Made by a program: the position numbers and the translations under genes. From Tridacna crocea (lineage: Eukaryota > Mollusca > Bivalvia > Cardiida > Cardiidae), in contig OX031071.1 in the NCBI GenBank assembly GCA_943736015.1, positions 32,644,619 through 32,708,618 of the forward strand: a stretch of DNA of 64,000 nucleotides, written 5' to 3'. This document shows positions 1 through 10,941 of the stretch, piece by piece. The notes under the pieces are model-generated. The model was not told where the DNA came from and did no database searches. It saw nothing but the letters and a program-made list of their open reading frames with translations. The number at the start of each line of letters is the position of its first letter. Position 1 is the stretch's first letter.

Positions 1-654
1 TCCATAATACGTTATTGGAACAGGCTTATACTCCTTGATGAAAACAGGCTCACTAAAACAGTTTTCAACTATGATTATGATAAATGCCAAAATAAAAACA
101 ATTGGTGTAGTGATATCAAAAACATGCTGGGAACAATTGGCTTATCAAACTATTTTTATAATCGCCAAACTATTGATCTGACCCATGCCACAAGGAATAT
201 TAAGGAACATTTTACATCCCAATGGAGGAACAGTATCGCCCAAACACCAAAGTTGAGAACTTACAAGTCGTTCAAAAATGCTCATACCACTGACCAATAC
301 GTTTTACTCAATCTGCAGAAAAATGAGCGCTCCATGCTGGCCCAACTTAGGTGTGGAATTTTACCGCTACGTATTGAGACAGGCCGTTATACAGGTGAAC
401 CGGCAAACAGTCGACTCTGTATATTTTGTGACAGTTCAGAAATAGAAAACGAGTGCCATTTTGTGACTTCGTGTAGTCTTTATAACGCTTTAAGATCAAA
501 CATTTTTGGAGAACTTTTGAACACAGAGCCTGTAGTACAGTTATTACCAAATGAAAAACTTATTTATTTAATGTTGAATAATGTGCGCAAACTAGCAAAG
601 TTTATTGTAAAAGCCTATGCCCTCAGGCGGAAAACTATCTATTCTGAACCTTGA
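1..654 (+). CDS. C-terminal end of a non-LTR retrotransposon ORF2 (reverse transcriptase zinc-knuckle region), cut by the window edge
   Basis: One frame stays open from base 1 to the TGA at 652-654, so the protein enters from outside the window; the first Met at 124 is not a real start. Near the end it has a zinc-binding pattern, C-x2-C-x9-H-x4-C, beginning with the residues CIFC (bases about 418-475). A basic, Leu-rich tail follows and includes LRRK. This order (thumb or connection, then a C-x2-C...H-x4-C knuckle, then a short basic tail) is typical of the end of mollusc non-LTR ORF2 proteins. The same order appears at 40.6-42.4 kb in a broken copy. The RT palm and endonuclease lie outside the window, so activity cannot be judged. 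The family call is by motif, and the clade is not assigned. Confidence 0.75.
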   Translation, partial: SIIRYWNRLILLDENRLTKTVFNYDYDKCQNKNNWCSDIKNMLGTIGLSNYFYNRQTIDLTHATRNIKEHFTSQWRNSIAQTPKLRTYKSFKNAHTTDQYVLLNLQKNERSMLAQLRCGILPLRIETGRYTGEPANSRLCIFCDSSEIENECHFVTSCSLYNALRSNIFGELLNTEPVVQLLPNEKLIYLMLNNVRKLAKFIVKAYALRRKTIYSEP

Positions 655-1091
655 CTCTTTGAACTTTGTGTACTTTACTATATAACTACATTTTTGATTG
701 ATCTATTCATTTGTATATATCCTATCTATCTCTCTATCATTACATCCACACACACCCGTTCTTACACCCATTTATACGTTTGTCTATTCATTCATCCTTC
801 CATCCATCCATTTGTCAGTTCTTCCTTCCCTCCATCCATCCAACCATCCTTCCATCTATCCTTCCACCCATCCATCTATCTTTCCATTTATCAGACTGTC
901 TAGATCTTTGATATCCGCCATTACTCATGAAATGTAAAAGTTGTATATATATATACTGTAATTGTTTTCAAAAGTGACATATAGGCCCATGGGGCCGGGT
1001 GTTTTTGATTTCATTATTTATTTGTAAAACTGAACTTTGTATACACATGTCACTATAATAAAATATTTACTTACTTACTTACTTACTTATA
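655..1091 (+). mobile_element. 3' UTR and tail of the same non-LTR retrotransposon, ending in (TTAC)n
   Basis: The ORF stop is followed by about 410 bp of non-coding sequence and an AATAAA-like motif at about 1057-1063. Six short TTAC/ACTT repeats end near 1090. Non-LTR elements often end in a short tandem tail made during target-primed reverse transcription, so I place the element's 3' boundary here. An imperfect CATC/CATT array sits inside the UTR. Confidence 0.55.
786..895. repeat. Imperfect (CATC)n microsatellite
   Basis: Runs of CATC, CATT and CTTC tetramers. The unit is not a multiple of three, and three overlapping frames stay open through it only because the repeat lacks stops; none looks coding. 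Confidence 0.8.
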
Positions 1092-1254
1092 GATATAAAT
1101 CTGTTCATGGTCTAGTTACGGACACTACGCTTTTTCCTTTAATGGATAAAAACATATTTATAGTCTTTCATCAACTTTTTGGAAATGTCTGTTATTTCTT
1201 TGGGCTCAAAAACAAAGTGTAAAATGTTCAATTTCACCTCCTGCCTCTGTATCA

Positions 1255-1364
1255 AGTGGGAAAGTTGTGTAAGTACTGGTGTGAGTAAGCCAGGAAAACA
1301 TGGGATGCACTGACTGCCATGATATAACATAGATGTTGAAAGGGGCATTAAACTCCAATCAACC
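1255..1364 (+). mobile_element. SINE remnant (body and 3' part)
   Basis: Contains the order 'ccaggaaaacatgggatgcac', 'gccatgatataac' and 'ttgaaaggggcattaaac', followed by 'ccaatcaacc'. This matches the body and tail of the fuller SINE at 46264-46565. The tRNA-like head is missing. Confidence 0.6.
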
Positions 1365-1408
1365 AGCAAATGAACACCAGACAAAGTAAGTAAAATAGAA
1401 CATTTCGA

Positions 1409-1635
1409 GTGCAAAACTGTTGTACCTCAAAACCAATCTAAAACCCCAAGTTTAGGGGCACAACTGACTCCTTTATAGGGGTTATAAGATGTTTTCTTCA
1501 GTAAACAATGTAAATTTAGGTGCCATTGCTCATCATGAGCAATGGCACCTAAATTTACATTGTTTACTAAGGAGTAAAATTTGCCTCTAAACTTGGGTGT
1601 TTAAGATGGGTTTTTAGTTACAATAGTTTTGCACT
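1409..1635. mobile_element. Foldback (MITE-like) element with long hairpin arms
   Basis: The centre (1500-1568) is a perfect inverted repeat with 34 bp arms and a 1-base spacer at 1534. Outside it the pairing continues with gaps: 'ccaagtttaggggca' pairs with 'tgcctctaaacttgg', and 'gtgcaaaactgttgtac' (from 1410) pairs with 'gttacaatagttttgcac' (ending 1634). No transposase sequence is present. Confidence 0.7.
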
Positions 1636-1784
1636 TAGCCCTCGATTTGTAGGCATCTAAATTATGTTCGTGTTAAACAGTATATTGTAATTGATTTTGG
1701 CCTTAAAGTAAGTTTCAACGTTTGGCTTGTAAGTGTTATCAAAATCAATTAACAAAAGCTATGTTATTATTATTTCTGTGTAAC

Positions 1785-3520
1785 TTAAAGGTGGGTATTT
1801 AGAAATTTTACATCTCACCAAATTAAAAAATGTATATATCACTGAAATTCACATGAAAAAATAATACAAATCATCAGTAATTAAGACTCATAAGATTACA
1901 AAAAAGAATTTTTTGATGGTGTTCCCTTAAAAGGCTATGTAGCCTCTTAAGGTATTTTTAGATTTCGCGCCAAAAATCAATAAAGCATTGTGGGAATGTC
2001 AAGTGACTGGCACGTGACTAATAACGCTTAAATTCCCTTCCATATCAGACATGTAATAATTATTTTCTATAATGTCTTCAGGGGATTTTCTTCCTTTCCT
2101 GCGGGGCCGAATTTCGGCCCCATTCCCAATCGCAAAAAGTGTATTTTTTTCCCAATTCCATAAAACAAAATTCCCAATTGGACGCCAGAAAAAGAAAATA
2201 GTCTGATGTATCAGCAAGGACCTTCCCTGACCCACAAATTCCACAAATTCACGGGCACTGACCAGAGTTCAACCAGGAAATCGACAATCGTCGTATTGTA
2301 GGTATGAAACTATTTGGGGGCGAATGAACTATAGACTGCGTCCGTATATTTTCACTATTTTCAATCGATTCATGCATTGACTTGATTATCTGGCTGTAAA
2401 CCATTCTTTACGTCGTAAAAATAGCATGTTAACTTCCAGGCATCCGCCTCGCGTAAAATGCAGCGAAGCAGAGTTTCGTAAAGCAAAAACAAAGAACCCA
2501 GCTCCGAAAATGACGGTCTTGAATCAGGAAAAAGTTATGAAAAATACCCGACCTATTCTAGACCACGATTTTTTTTTTCTCTCAAATTTCGAGCTGTTGT
2601 GCTTCATCTCTGTCTTTGCACAGAATCGTCTGTAAAATTTGTGAGCAGAGTTTGTTGTCGGCCGAAATGTGTGAAGTTTCTGTATCACAATTTATTTCTA
2701 ACAGGTTTTCTTTCAATACTCTATTATATCTGCCTCAGAAAATGACGATTTATCGATCTTTCTATATGTGTCAAAACACCCAAAGAATCGTTTTTAAAGA
2801 TTAATCGTCATGGGAAAAAACCACGAAAACACATGACAAAACATTGCCAAAAAGCCCTCCAGTCTGTCTTATTTAGCCTTGATAATGACTTTTATTAGCC
2901 GACTTACACACAATATAGAAAATTAGACAGAAAATAATTCTCTGTTCATTCGCCTGAAAAAAAAAAACAGGTATCTTTATAATAGAATTAAAAAATCCTA
3001 CTATACCGGGGGTGAGGGGGGGGTGTCTCCTAGCTTATAGGCTGGAACTAGTATGAAAGACTTAAGACAGCACATCCATCCAAACAGAAAGAAGTTTGGG
3101 GAAAAACAGTATTGATTCAGTAGTTAATTGTAAGGTTAAATATGTTGACAATCTTTTTATGTTTAGTCAATATTATTTTCCCAATCTGACTTTTTGTCGA
3201 TAATTTTTTTTCCCAATTTGGCCAGGGGCCTTTTCCCAAAATGCCTGGATAAAGCCCTGGTCTTCTTCGGATGTTATGTTTTAAACTTTATCTGTGTATT
3301 CCTGTATGTAACTGAGCGAATTTGTCTTCTAAAAATAGAACTTGTCTCCCCTTGGTGTCAAACTGGGCCATAGTAAATCTCTAATTTCTCGTGCCGTTGG
3401 ATGGTTTTAGACTACTGGAGTTTTATGAACGCAAATTAAAAGGCATTGGGAGTATAAGGATGATTTTTTTTCATTTTTGTAAAATATTTTTCGTCCCAAA
3501 ATCTGAAGGGCCACCTTTAA
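1785..3520 (+). mobile_element. TIR-MITE (TTAAAGGTGG ends), split by a nested insertion
   Basis: The left end TTAAAGGTGGGTATTTAGA and the right end ATCTGAAGGGCCACCTTTAA are imperfect inverted repeats. Without the nested insertion (2079-3259) the element is about 550 bp. Other copies lie at 26274-26815, 31989-32508 and 63008-63416. All share an internal block with 'cctcttaaggta' and 'atttcgcgcc', followed by 'gcattgtgggaat'. No coding sequence is seen. Confidence 0.7.
2079..3259. mobile_element. Non-autonomous, probably hAT-like, element nested in the TIR-MITE
   Basis: It begins CAGGGGATTTTC and ends AAAGCCCTG, giving CAGGG-type inverted ends. GTCTT flanks both sides (2074-2078 and 3260-3264), while uninterrupted copies of the host MITE read straight through 'aatgtcttcttcg'. 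CAGGG ends are typical of hAT elements, but those usually make 8 bp duplications and only 5 bp match here, so the superfamily is tentative. A GGGGCCGAA/TTTCGGCCCC palindrome lies near the left end (2102-2121). No transposase is visible. Confidence 0.55.
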
Positions 3521-3548
3521 TGTCAAAATATTTGATATATACTATGTA

Positions 3549-3765
3549 TTAACCCATTACCACACAATCCCTACTTTTGACGCCCCTGAGAAAGAAGCCT
3601 TTAGAAAACATTGTGGGAAAAGGTAACCAGCATTTTCTCATTTTCCCTCAGTGTTTTCTACCCTTCCCAGAACAAATTTCAATTTTTCAGTCACCTTTAT
3701 TTTGTCGTCCACACATGCTTTCAATTTGGACAGGTCTAAAATTTTCTCGTGTGGTAAAGAGTTAA
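3549..3765 (+). mobile_element. TTAA-hairpin transposon, copy 1 (family description)
   Basis: TTAA at 3549 and TTAA at 3762 bound an element that starts CCCATTACCACAC and ends GTGTGGTAAAGAG. The family (about 225 bp) has short inverted ends starting CCC, a left segment reading 'ccctacttttgacg', and a central near-perfect palindrome built on 'cattgtgggaaaaggagaaa' and its complement. A right segment contains 'tgcaaatgctttcaatttgg'. TTAA targets with CCY ends are typical of the piggyBac superfamily, so I infer a non-autonomous piggyBac-like MITE. In this copy one palindrome arm has lost about 13 bp. Confidence 0.75.
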
Positions 3766-5379
3766 ATCATGTAGTGTCCGTAACTTTCACACCATTCTTT
3801 ATTATCATCTGTGTAAAGAACATGTTCTGGTATTTTATTTGGAATTGTATCCTGTCTGAATAATGGATATTTAAGCTTTAGAAATATGTCTGCCTTTAAG
3901 TTACTGACACTTATAAAATACTGCAATTATATCTCAATGAATGATATTAAGGGAGAAAACTACCATTTCAACAAAATGTATCTTGAAAATATAAATTGTG
4001 CCAATAAAGCTTTTTCAATTAGTAATGTTACCTACAGAATGTAAAAGACAGCTAAATTTTGTTTTTTTTGAGCAGCAAAAGTATAATTTTAGTTTTATAA
4101 TAATTTGGTTACGGACACTACACAATTATTGGTAAAGAAAGATGGGAAATAAACTTACCTTTATTAACTTATTAGCTGGAAAACTTTGGTGTTTTCTAAT
4201 GTTGGAACCATATTAAGCTGATAAAACAAACTGATTTATAATGAATCATTTGAAAAGATTTTCTTTGACTAAACTATTTACAGTGATGCCACAGTGGAAA
4301 AATTGGTGTTAATAGATATGATGCAATCAAGGAGATTTACTGTATTACATCACCAATCATGATCCTCAAAATAAACAAGGGATGCTATATTTGATGAAAA
4401 TAATACATTAGAACATAATTTGTGATTTTAAGTGGGGCAAAAAAAATGAGGAAAACTGGGGTTTTTTTTAAGGTTACGGACACTACACATTTTTTGTAGA
4501 GTCCGTAACCATTAAAGTTGGTTAACCACTTTGTCTTAGGGGAAAGATGTTGTCTAATGTATTTTCTGAAATCTGTGTAGGTCATGAGTGAATAATGAAT
4601 TGCTGTGAAGTATCTTTAGAGACTTATATCCACTGAATTTTACATGGTTACGGACTCTACTATTTTTCTGAAAAGGCATTTTGTACATTTGAAAAAATCA
4701 TGAAAATTTTTTTTTGTTAATAACACTTCCAAATGCTTTTCCATGTTGATCAACCTTATCATAGTTGTAATTCTATAACAAAAAGTACTTAAAAAAGTTG
4801 TATTAAGAAGGTTTTTTCATCCTATAACAAACAAGAGATATTCAAGATTAAATTTGCATAACATGCTACTACATTTACAGTTTTCGTCATATTTTTCATA
4901 TTCTTTAACCAATTTTAACAAATCAAACATCAAATTAATCCTTGATAATTTTACTAACTGTTGAATATACCTAATGAGCACTTACCAGAATATTTAACAA
5001 GTAGTACAAATTGAAAAAAGAGTGAAATTCTAAGTGCAACAACATAACGCAAAAAAAGCACCATTTTGGGGGTATGTTTCATGTTATATCTCGGAGGCCT
5101 TTTGATCTTAGGTGCTCAAATTTTGGCTGAGACTTGAACATACACTAACAAATGATTACACATAGGTTTCACTGATGTAGGACTGGTGTAAATATAAAAT
5201 ATCTTGACATAACAACCAATTTTTTCAAATGATCCCTATATTGTGTCTTACCCGTAATCAAATCTGTATGATAAAAGGAGCATTTGCTTGAATATATATT
5301 AAAAAGAACACACTGTAGTCCTTTTCTCACAAATACTTTTGTTAGCTGTGTTGCAAATCACTCTTTACACAATTATAGC
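3766..5379. other. AT-rich stretch with scattered GTTACGGACACTAC motifs; no gene seen
   Basis: No frame here resembles a known protein and runs of A and T are frequent. A 14-mer recurs on both strands (see the finding on GTTACGGACACTAC), including one clean hairpin at 4472-4510. Confidence 0.5.
4472..4510. repeat. Short perfect-ended hairpin of the GTTACGGACACTAC motif
   Basis: GGTTACGGACACTACA faces TGTAGAGTCCGTAACC across a short T-rich loop, with one mismatch in 16 bp. Confidence 0.7.
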
Positions 5380-5587
5380 TTAACTCTTTACCATATGGAA
5401 AATTATAGTCTTGTTCAAACTGAAACCAATTGCAAACATCAAAATAAGTTAAACTCGACAACTGAAATTTGTTTTAGGAAGGGCAGAGAACAGTGTAAGA
5501 AAAGGAGAAATGCTGATTACCAGCAATTTCTTTTTTTCACACAATGTTTTCAAGAGCCATCTTCCTTAGGGTCTGGGATTTTGCTGA
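5380..5587 (-). mobile_element. TTAA-hairpin transposon, copy 2
   Basis: Reverse-orientation copy starting TTAACTCTTTACCAT and running through 'atgctgattaccagcaattt' to 'tgggattttgctgaaccc'. It abuts copy 3 in head-to-head arrangement with no spacer. Confidence 0.6.
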
Positions 5588-5813
5588 ACCCATTACCACA
5601 CAATCCCTACTTTTGACAACCCTGAGAAAGAAACCTTTAGAAAACATTGTGGGAAAAGGAGAAAATGCTGGTAACAAGCATTTTCTCCTTTTTCCACAAT
5701 GTTTTCTACCCTTCACAAAACAGATTTGAAATTTTCATTCACTTTTATTTTGTTGTCTGCAAATGCTTTTGATTTGGGCAAGTCTAAAATATTATTGTTT
5801 GGTAATGGGTTAA
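5586..5813 (+). mobile_element. TTAA-hairpin transposon, copy 3
   Basis: Almost full length. The left end is TGAACCCATTACC (TTAA lost by mutation or shared with copy 2) and the right end GGTAATGGGTTAA. The central palindrome has only a few mismatches. Confidence 0.7.
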
Positions 5814-6539
5814 AGGGTTAATAGACTTCAACCGCAGAATATTGTAAAAATGCTGCAAAAGCAGGTACATGTAATGTAATTGTCAAAAACAACTGCTCCT
5901 TTTCCAATGTTTATGCAAATAGAATCATTGCAGATTATTTCTCACATGTGCTAAAAGATCTAGTTTGTGAGGCATAGTAGCCCATTGTGAGTGGAAGCTG
6001 TGTATTTTACCTGTACAGTGTGTACAGTAATGAGTTAAACTGTAATAACTGGAAACGAATTGGTCTGCATAATTCTATGTATTATTTAAGAACAAAAAAA
6101 AATGCAATCTATGAAAGAAAAAGGAAGTTGGCTAATCGATTTTTATCTTAAACATGTCCTATTACTTTTTCAACCTTGCCCTTGCCTGTTTAACTCAAAG
6201 TCCCATGTTGGCACAACCCTGAAGGTATCTGAAAATATTATGTCCTGGTTCAAAAGTAATAGAAGGCATATAGACATGGATGGTCAAAAAGACAAATTTA
6301 CAATATTGCTATCATGTGATCTAAAACAAAAGGATTTGTCATAACCCAAATACAGTTTTACATGATCACAGCTACTTATGTATCAAAAACAGAAAATAAT
6401 CATGTGTGGTGCATTTAATTTCTGATCTGCAGACTTTCTCAATTTGGTTTAGTCCAAAATTTTGTTGTTTGGGAAAGGTTTAAACAGTGATTTTCCTTGT
6501 CAAACAATTTTTTCTACTGCAAGTTAATGGAGCCACATA
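5814..6539. other. No gene seen
   Basis: AT-rich sequence. The 80-codon frame at 6102-6344 has no recognisable motif and no splice-site or promoter support. A short tail of the hairpin family ('aaattttgttgtttggga') occurs near 6455. Confidence 0.4.
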
Positions 6540-6735
6540 ATATCCCTTTACCACACTATGATACTTTTAATGCCCCTGAAAGAGAATGCTAGTTACCAGT
6601 ATTGTCTCCTTTTTCCACAATGTTTTGTATCCAATCAAAGAAAAATATTTTTTTTTATGAGCCAAACTGAAACTGTCATCTGCAAATGCTTTCAATTCAG
6701 ACAAGTCTGAAATTTTGTAGAGTGGTAAACGATTA
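6540..6735 (+). mobile_element. TTAA-hairpin transposon, copy 4 (internally deleted)
   Basis: Starts TATCCCTTTACCACAC and ends GAGTGGTAAACGATTA. The left palindrome arm is shortened to 'gagaatgctagttaccag', so it can no longer fold fully. Confidence 0.6.
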
Positions 6736-8018
6736 GCTGTTAATGCTTTCGATTTTGACCAGTCTAACATTTAGTTATTTTGTAAAAGGTTAGTGCGGAG
6801 TTGGGTTTTTTTTTTCATTAGTAGACTAAATGAATTGTAAAGCAGCAGCTGTTTGAAGTACTATAAGATATCATACTGAACTATACAAAATAATTCTTTT
6901 TAAATAATGAAAATATAAATCCCATGCAAATTGGTTTCATTTTGCAAAATGGAAGTTGTTTTCAGTTTGCAACATGGACATTTTTTTGACAGTATCATAA
7001 TTTGTAGCATTTTAGTGTTAGATCTACTAGATTCTAGTTCCAAGTCATTATAACATATGTATTTTTGTGATAGAGTATCTAATTGAATTTTTAAAAATTG
7101 CTGATAAAGTGTAGAATCTAAAAAGGTAATTTTGTTTTGCCTTTCCGCCCGTGTTTAGGCTTTACCTATTTTCATATTAGATCTAGATCTATTTAACTGA
7201 CAAAACGTCGGAATATATCGGCTAACAGTATGCTGTCACTATCTAATAGATCTAATTACTGTTGAAAGCGGTTTAAACAAACATTCTATATTTTGTCCGT
7301 TACAGTCAATAGATTCAGATCCTTATTGAAGTTTCCAACAAAGAAAAGCTTGGAAAATGAAGAATAGCGCTGATCTAAGATAATAGTGCACGTTCTAAGA
7401 TCGGATCCTGATACACTCTTAGTAACAAGTAGAAAGATTTACCTGAAACAAAAAAAACGCAAAAAACGTTATTCAAATGTTAATTAGAATGTCTATAAAT
7501 CACAAAAATACTTAAAACACGTCCAGAATATCCAAGTTCTGCAGATTTGTCCACACCTAAAAGTCTAAAGCAAAGACCGCTAGAGATATAAGTACATTGT
7601 AATGAAACGCTGAGACTGGAGACAAAAATGACGTCACAAAATGACGTCACTCATTAAGAAGGCATCAATAATTTTCAGCTGCTTTACTGAATGGACTAGG
7701 GATGCCACTTACTCTATATGTGTCATGCTCAAAGAAAAGAAGGCTTAATGTAGACTATTGCGAAAAGTATCAACCCAGACCAGCCTGCAGAGTCCGCGAA
7801 GGCTAACCTGGGCTGAAAGTTTTCGCTCTTGGTCAATTTTCTGTATGTCCAAGGACCACTGTACCTCATGATTGAGTCGGTCACCCTGCATAGTCCACGA
7901 AGGCTAACCTGGGCTCTTGGTGAATGTTCCGTTTGTCCAAGGACCACTGTACCTCATGATTAAATCAGTTGTTTAATAAAGTCGGTAATATGGATTCTAA
8001 AGTATATGATGGCTTGCT
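6736..8018. other. No gene seen; contains two CRE-type palindromes and a decayed repeat
   Basis: TGACGTCA occurs twice 13 bp apart (7629-7636 and 7642-7649). From about 7760 to 7960 there are two decayed copies of the repeat with 'agcctgcagagtccgcgaag' and 'ccaaggaccactgtacctca'. No protein similarity was recognised. Confidence 0.45.
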
Positions 8019-8758
8019 TGGTACCGTGGAATACGGAGATGCAGTAAGAGGTACCGTGGAATACGGAGATGCAGTAAGAGGTACCGTAAAATACTGAGTT
8101 TCAGTAAGAGATACTGTGGAATACGGAGATACAGTAAGAGGTACCGTGAAATACGGAGTTGCAGTAAGAGGTACCGTGGAATACGGAGATGCAGTAAGAC
8201 GTACCGTGGAATACGGAGATGCAGTAAGACCCCCCCCCCTTGGTACCATGGAATAAGGATATGCAGTAAGAGGTAGCGTAGAATACAAACATGCAGTAAG
8301 AGGTACCGTGGAATACGGAGATGCAGTAAGAGCTGTGGAATACGGATATGCAGTAAGAGGTAGCACGGAATATAGAGATGCAGTAAACCCTTCCTTTTGG
8401 TACCATGGAATACGGAGATGCTGTAAGAGATAACGTGGGATACGGTGATGCAGTAAGAGGTGCCGCGAAATACGGGGATGAAGTAAGAGGTGGCGCGGAA
8501 TACGGGGATGCAGTAAGAGGTGGCGCGGAATACGGAGATGCAGTAAGAGGTGCCGCGGAATACGGAGATGCAGTAAGAGGTGCCGGGGAATACGGAGATG
8601 CAGTAAGAGATAACGCGGAATACTGAGAGGCAGTTAGACGTGCCGCGGAATACAAAGATGCAATAAGAGGTACCGCGGAATACGGAGATGCAATAAGAGG
8701 TGCGGCGGAATACGGAGATGGAGTAAGAGGTACCGCGGAATACGGAGAGGCAGTAAGC
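8019..8758. repeat. 30 bp minisatellite, about 24 copies
   Basis: Unit like 'gtaccgtggaatacggagat' plus 'gcagtaagag'. A C-run interrupts it near 8230 and a 'cccttccttttgg' segment near 8388. Variants change gradually from GTACCGTGG on the left to GTGCCGCGG on the right. Because 30 is divisible by three and the unit lacks stops, long frames open on both strands, but these are repeat artefacts. The last unit runs into 'cagtaagccccatttgccag', the end of a dispersed repeat that is probably the source of the array. Confidence 0.85.
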
Positions 8759-9411
8759 CCCATTTGCCAGAGTATGGCTTATATGTATAAATGTACGCAG
8801 TTTTTTTTTTTTATCAAAGTCGGTGATTTCGAGAACATCGTGGAAAAAGAAGCATTTTCTTCCAGTGATACTTTGAGCATATCGGTTTATTAATAACCAA
8901 AATACTTTAATTGCGTCTTCTGCAATATTTTCGAGATTAATCTTGGTAGGTGGACAAAACCGCTGTCTTACAAAGTCGAAACAATGTTCTGCGATGTAAG
9001 AGAAACAAATCCAATGTAACACTGACTAAATTATGGTCAATGCATGTAATTCAATGTTTGCTAAACTAGAAAAACGGACGGTCTAGACTTGGGATTGGAC
9101 TGCAGGTCCTGTGTAGTCTAATCTTGATCTAAACTAGATCTATTTACGTAAGTACCTTAAGTCTGACTAAGTATTGTTAGGGACATTTTACAGTGTCAAA
9201 TTAACTTTTCACAAGACTAGATAAGCCATGCTCTGTAAAATAGGAAATTAATACATCAGCAAAAACTATCGACTCGGGCCAGCCTGCGCAGTCCACGCAG
9301 AGTAACCTGGCTCCATACTTTTTTGCAATCAGTCGATATTTTGCGAGTTTAAGGACCTGTTTACCCCATGATTCAACTGGTTGCTAGACATAATGTACTT
9401 TAAAGATCTAT

Positions 9412-9490
9412 AATTATGTGATGACTTGCTCCGTATAATTATGTGATGACTTGCTCCGTATAATTATGTGGTGACTTGCTTGGTATAATT
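9412..9490. repeat. 25 bp tandem repeat, three copies
   Basis: Unit 'ccgtataattatgtgatgac' plus 'ttgct', repeated at 25 bp spacing. It leads into the dispersed repeat end 'gatgtattaagccccctttt'. Confidence 0.7.
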
Positions 9491-10719
9491 CATCACGGAG
9501 ATGTATTAAGCCCCCTTTTGTCAGAGCATGGCTCAAATCTATTCCGTTTTCATCGACCCTGACATTGACGGCTTTTGGAAACATTATGGAAAAGGGACAA
9601 ACTGCTGGTAAGAAAACAATACATTTTAGTAATGATTTTACATTTGGAAGTCAAACCGGGTTAGACCTATTTGGACCCAAGTTTAGAAAATTTACAATCT
9701 TAATGTGGACTTGGACTAGTCTGAAATTCTGTTGTTTGCCAATGAATGAAACAAACATGATAGGAACTGGAATAATTCTATAGGATTTCCTCAACATATA
9801 GATTGTTGTGCCAGGTGAGAACATTGCAGCAGCAGTTTAAATTATTTAAATGAACAATCAGAACAGCTGCTGCACTGTTTCAAGCTACATAACATACCCT
9901 GAAGTTTTTGACCCATCAAACTGGGTAATCGGATGTCGTGGATTCAGACTAAAACTACGTTTTCAGAAGTCTAATCTTGATCTACACACAATGGTCTGTC
10001 TGGGCTACTTTCTCACATAATCTTCTACGGTAGGAGAAGAACAAACCCAGTGTCACAATGACTATCACCAGTGATGATGAAATACTGATTTTTGTCGAAC
10101 ACAGTAAACGAAAAGTGTAGATTTAGGATCAGACTGCTCGCTCTGTGTAGCCTGATCTTAGTCTACGTTGTCGATGTAGACCTCAGTTATTTGGACGGGT
10201 CTTTAATTGTGTTGTTTTATATTGACTTAAATCTTTACCAGTAGAGCAAATTTTAGACCTGTCGAAGTTTAGAGCATTATCAGAAGGCAATAAAATGGTG
10301 GCTCTAATTATAAACTATGAGATGTGTCCTATATAGGACGGAAAAAATTGTGGAGAACCAGCGTGTTCTAGTTTTCCCAACAAGATTTTCAAAACCTGTC
10401 TGTCTCGGGGTAGATGACACGTTTAGTCAGAGCTACAGATAAGAGGGAGTGATGGTAGTCATTATTTCTCTTCGAAACCCTACGTGTGGGTATTCATAAG
10501 AATGGTCTAGATGAGACAAGGCTATTGGGTACCGACAATACAGGGTTTAATGGAAAATAACTAATATTTTCAGTTTTGAAATCAAAATATAACTCCCTCT
10601 TTCTTGAGCTCTGATTCGTTAAACATGTAGGAATTCGACTGATTCGACAGAATTTCTGGAACAGACATACAAGTTGAGATTTGCGCTGTTTTAACAAAAT
10701 TATATTTCCTTTTTCGTAC
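9491..10719. other. No gene seen; decayed hairpin-transposon fragments
   Basis: 'aaacattatggaaaagggac' near 9578 and 'ctttaccagtagagc' near 10234 are broken pieces of the TTAA-hairpin family. The frames here are short and carry no recognisable motif. Confidence 0.4.
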
Positions 10720-10941
10720 TTAACTTTTTATCAAACAACACATTTTTAGACAGGGGTAAATTGAAAGCACTTGCCAACGTTAAAATAAACGTAGACCTAT
10801 CTCAAAAACTGAAATTTGTTTCCAGTAGTGTACAAAACAGTGTGGGAAAAGGGTAATCGTCATTTTCTCCTTTTCCCACATTGTTTTCAAAAGGCTTCTA
10901 TCTCAGGTTCATAAAAGCAGGACTTGTTTGGTAAGGTTTAA
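10720..10941 (-). mobile_element. TTAA-hairpin transposon, copy 5
   Basis: TTAA at 10720 and 10938 flank a reverse copy (TTAACTTTTTATCAAAC...GTTTGGTAAGGTTTAA). The palindrome is present, but its centre has changed to 'gggtaatcgtcattttc'. Confidence 0.7.

Noticed and set aside
694..937. Three overlapping frames rich in Ser/His/Pro/Ile
   Set aside because: All are read-outs of an imperfect CATC microsatellite.
5284..5616. 110-codon plus-strand open frame
   Set aside because: It covers one hairpin transposon and the start of the next; no protein features.
7965..8763. Repeat-rich open frames suggesting a secreted or structural protein
   Set aside because: They come from a stop-free 30 bp minisatellite with openings on both strands, and there is no signal peptide or splice support.
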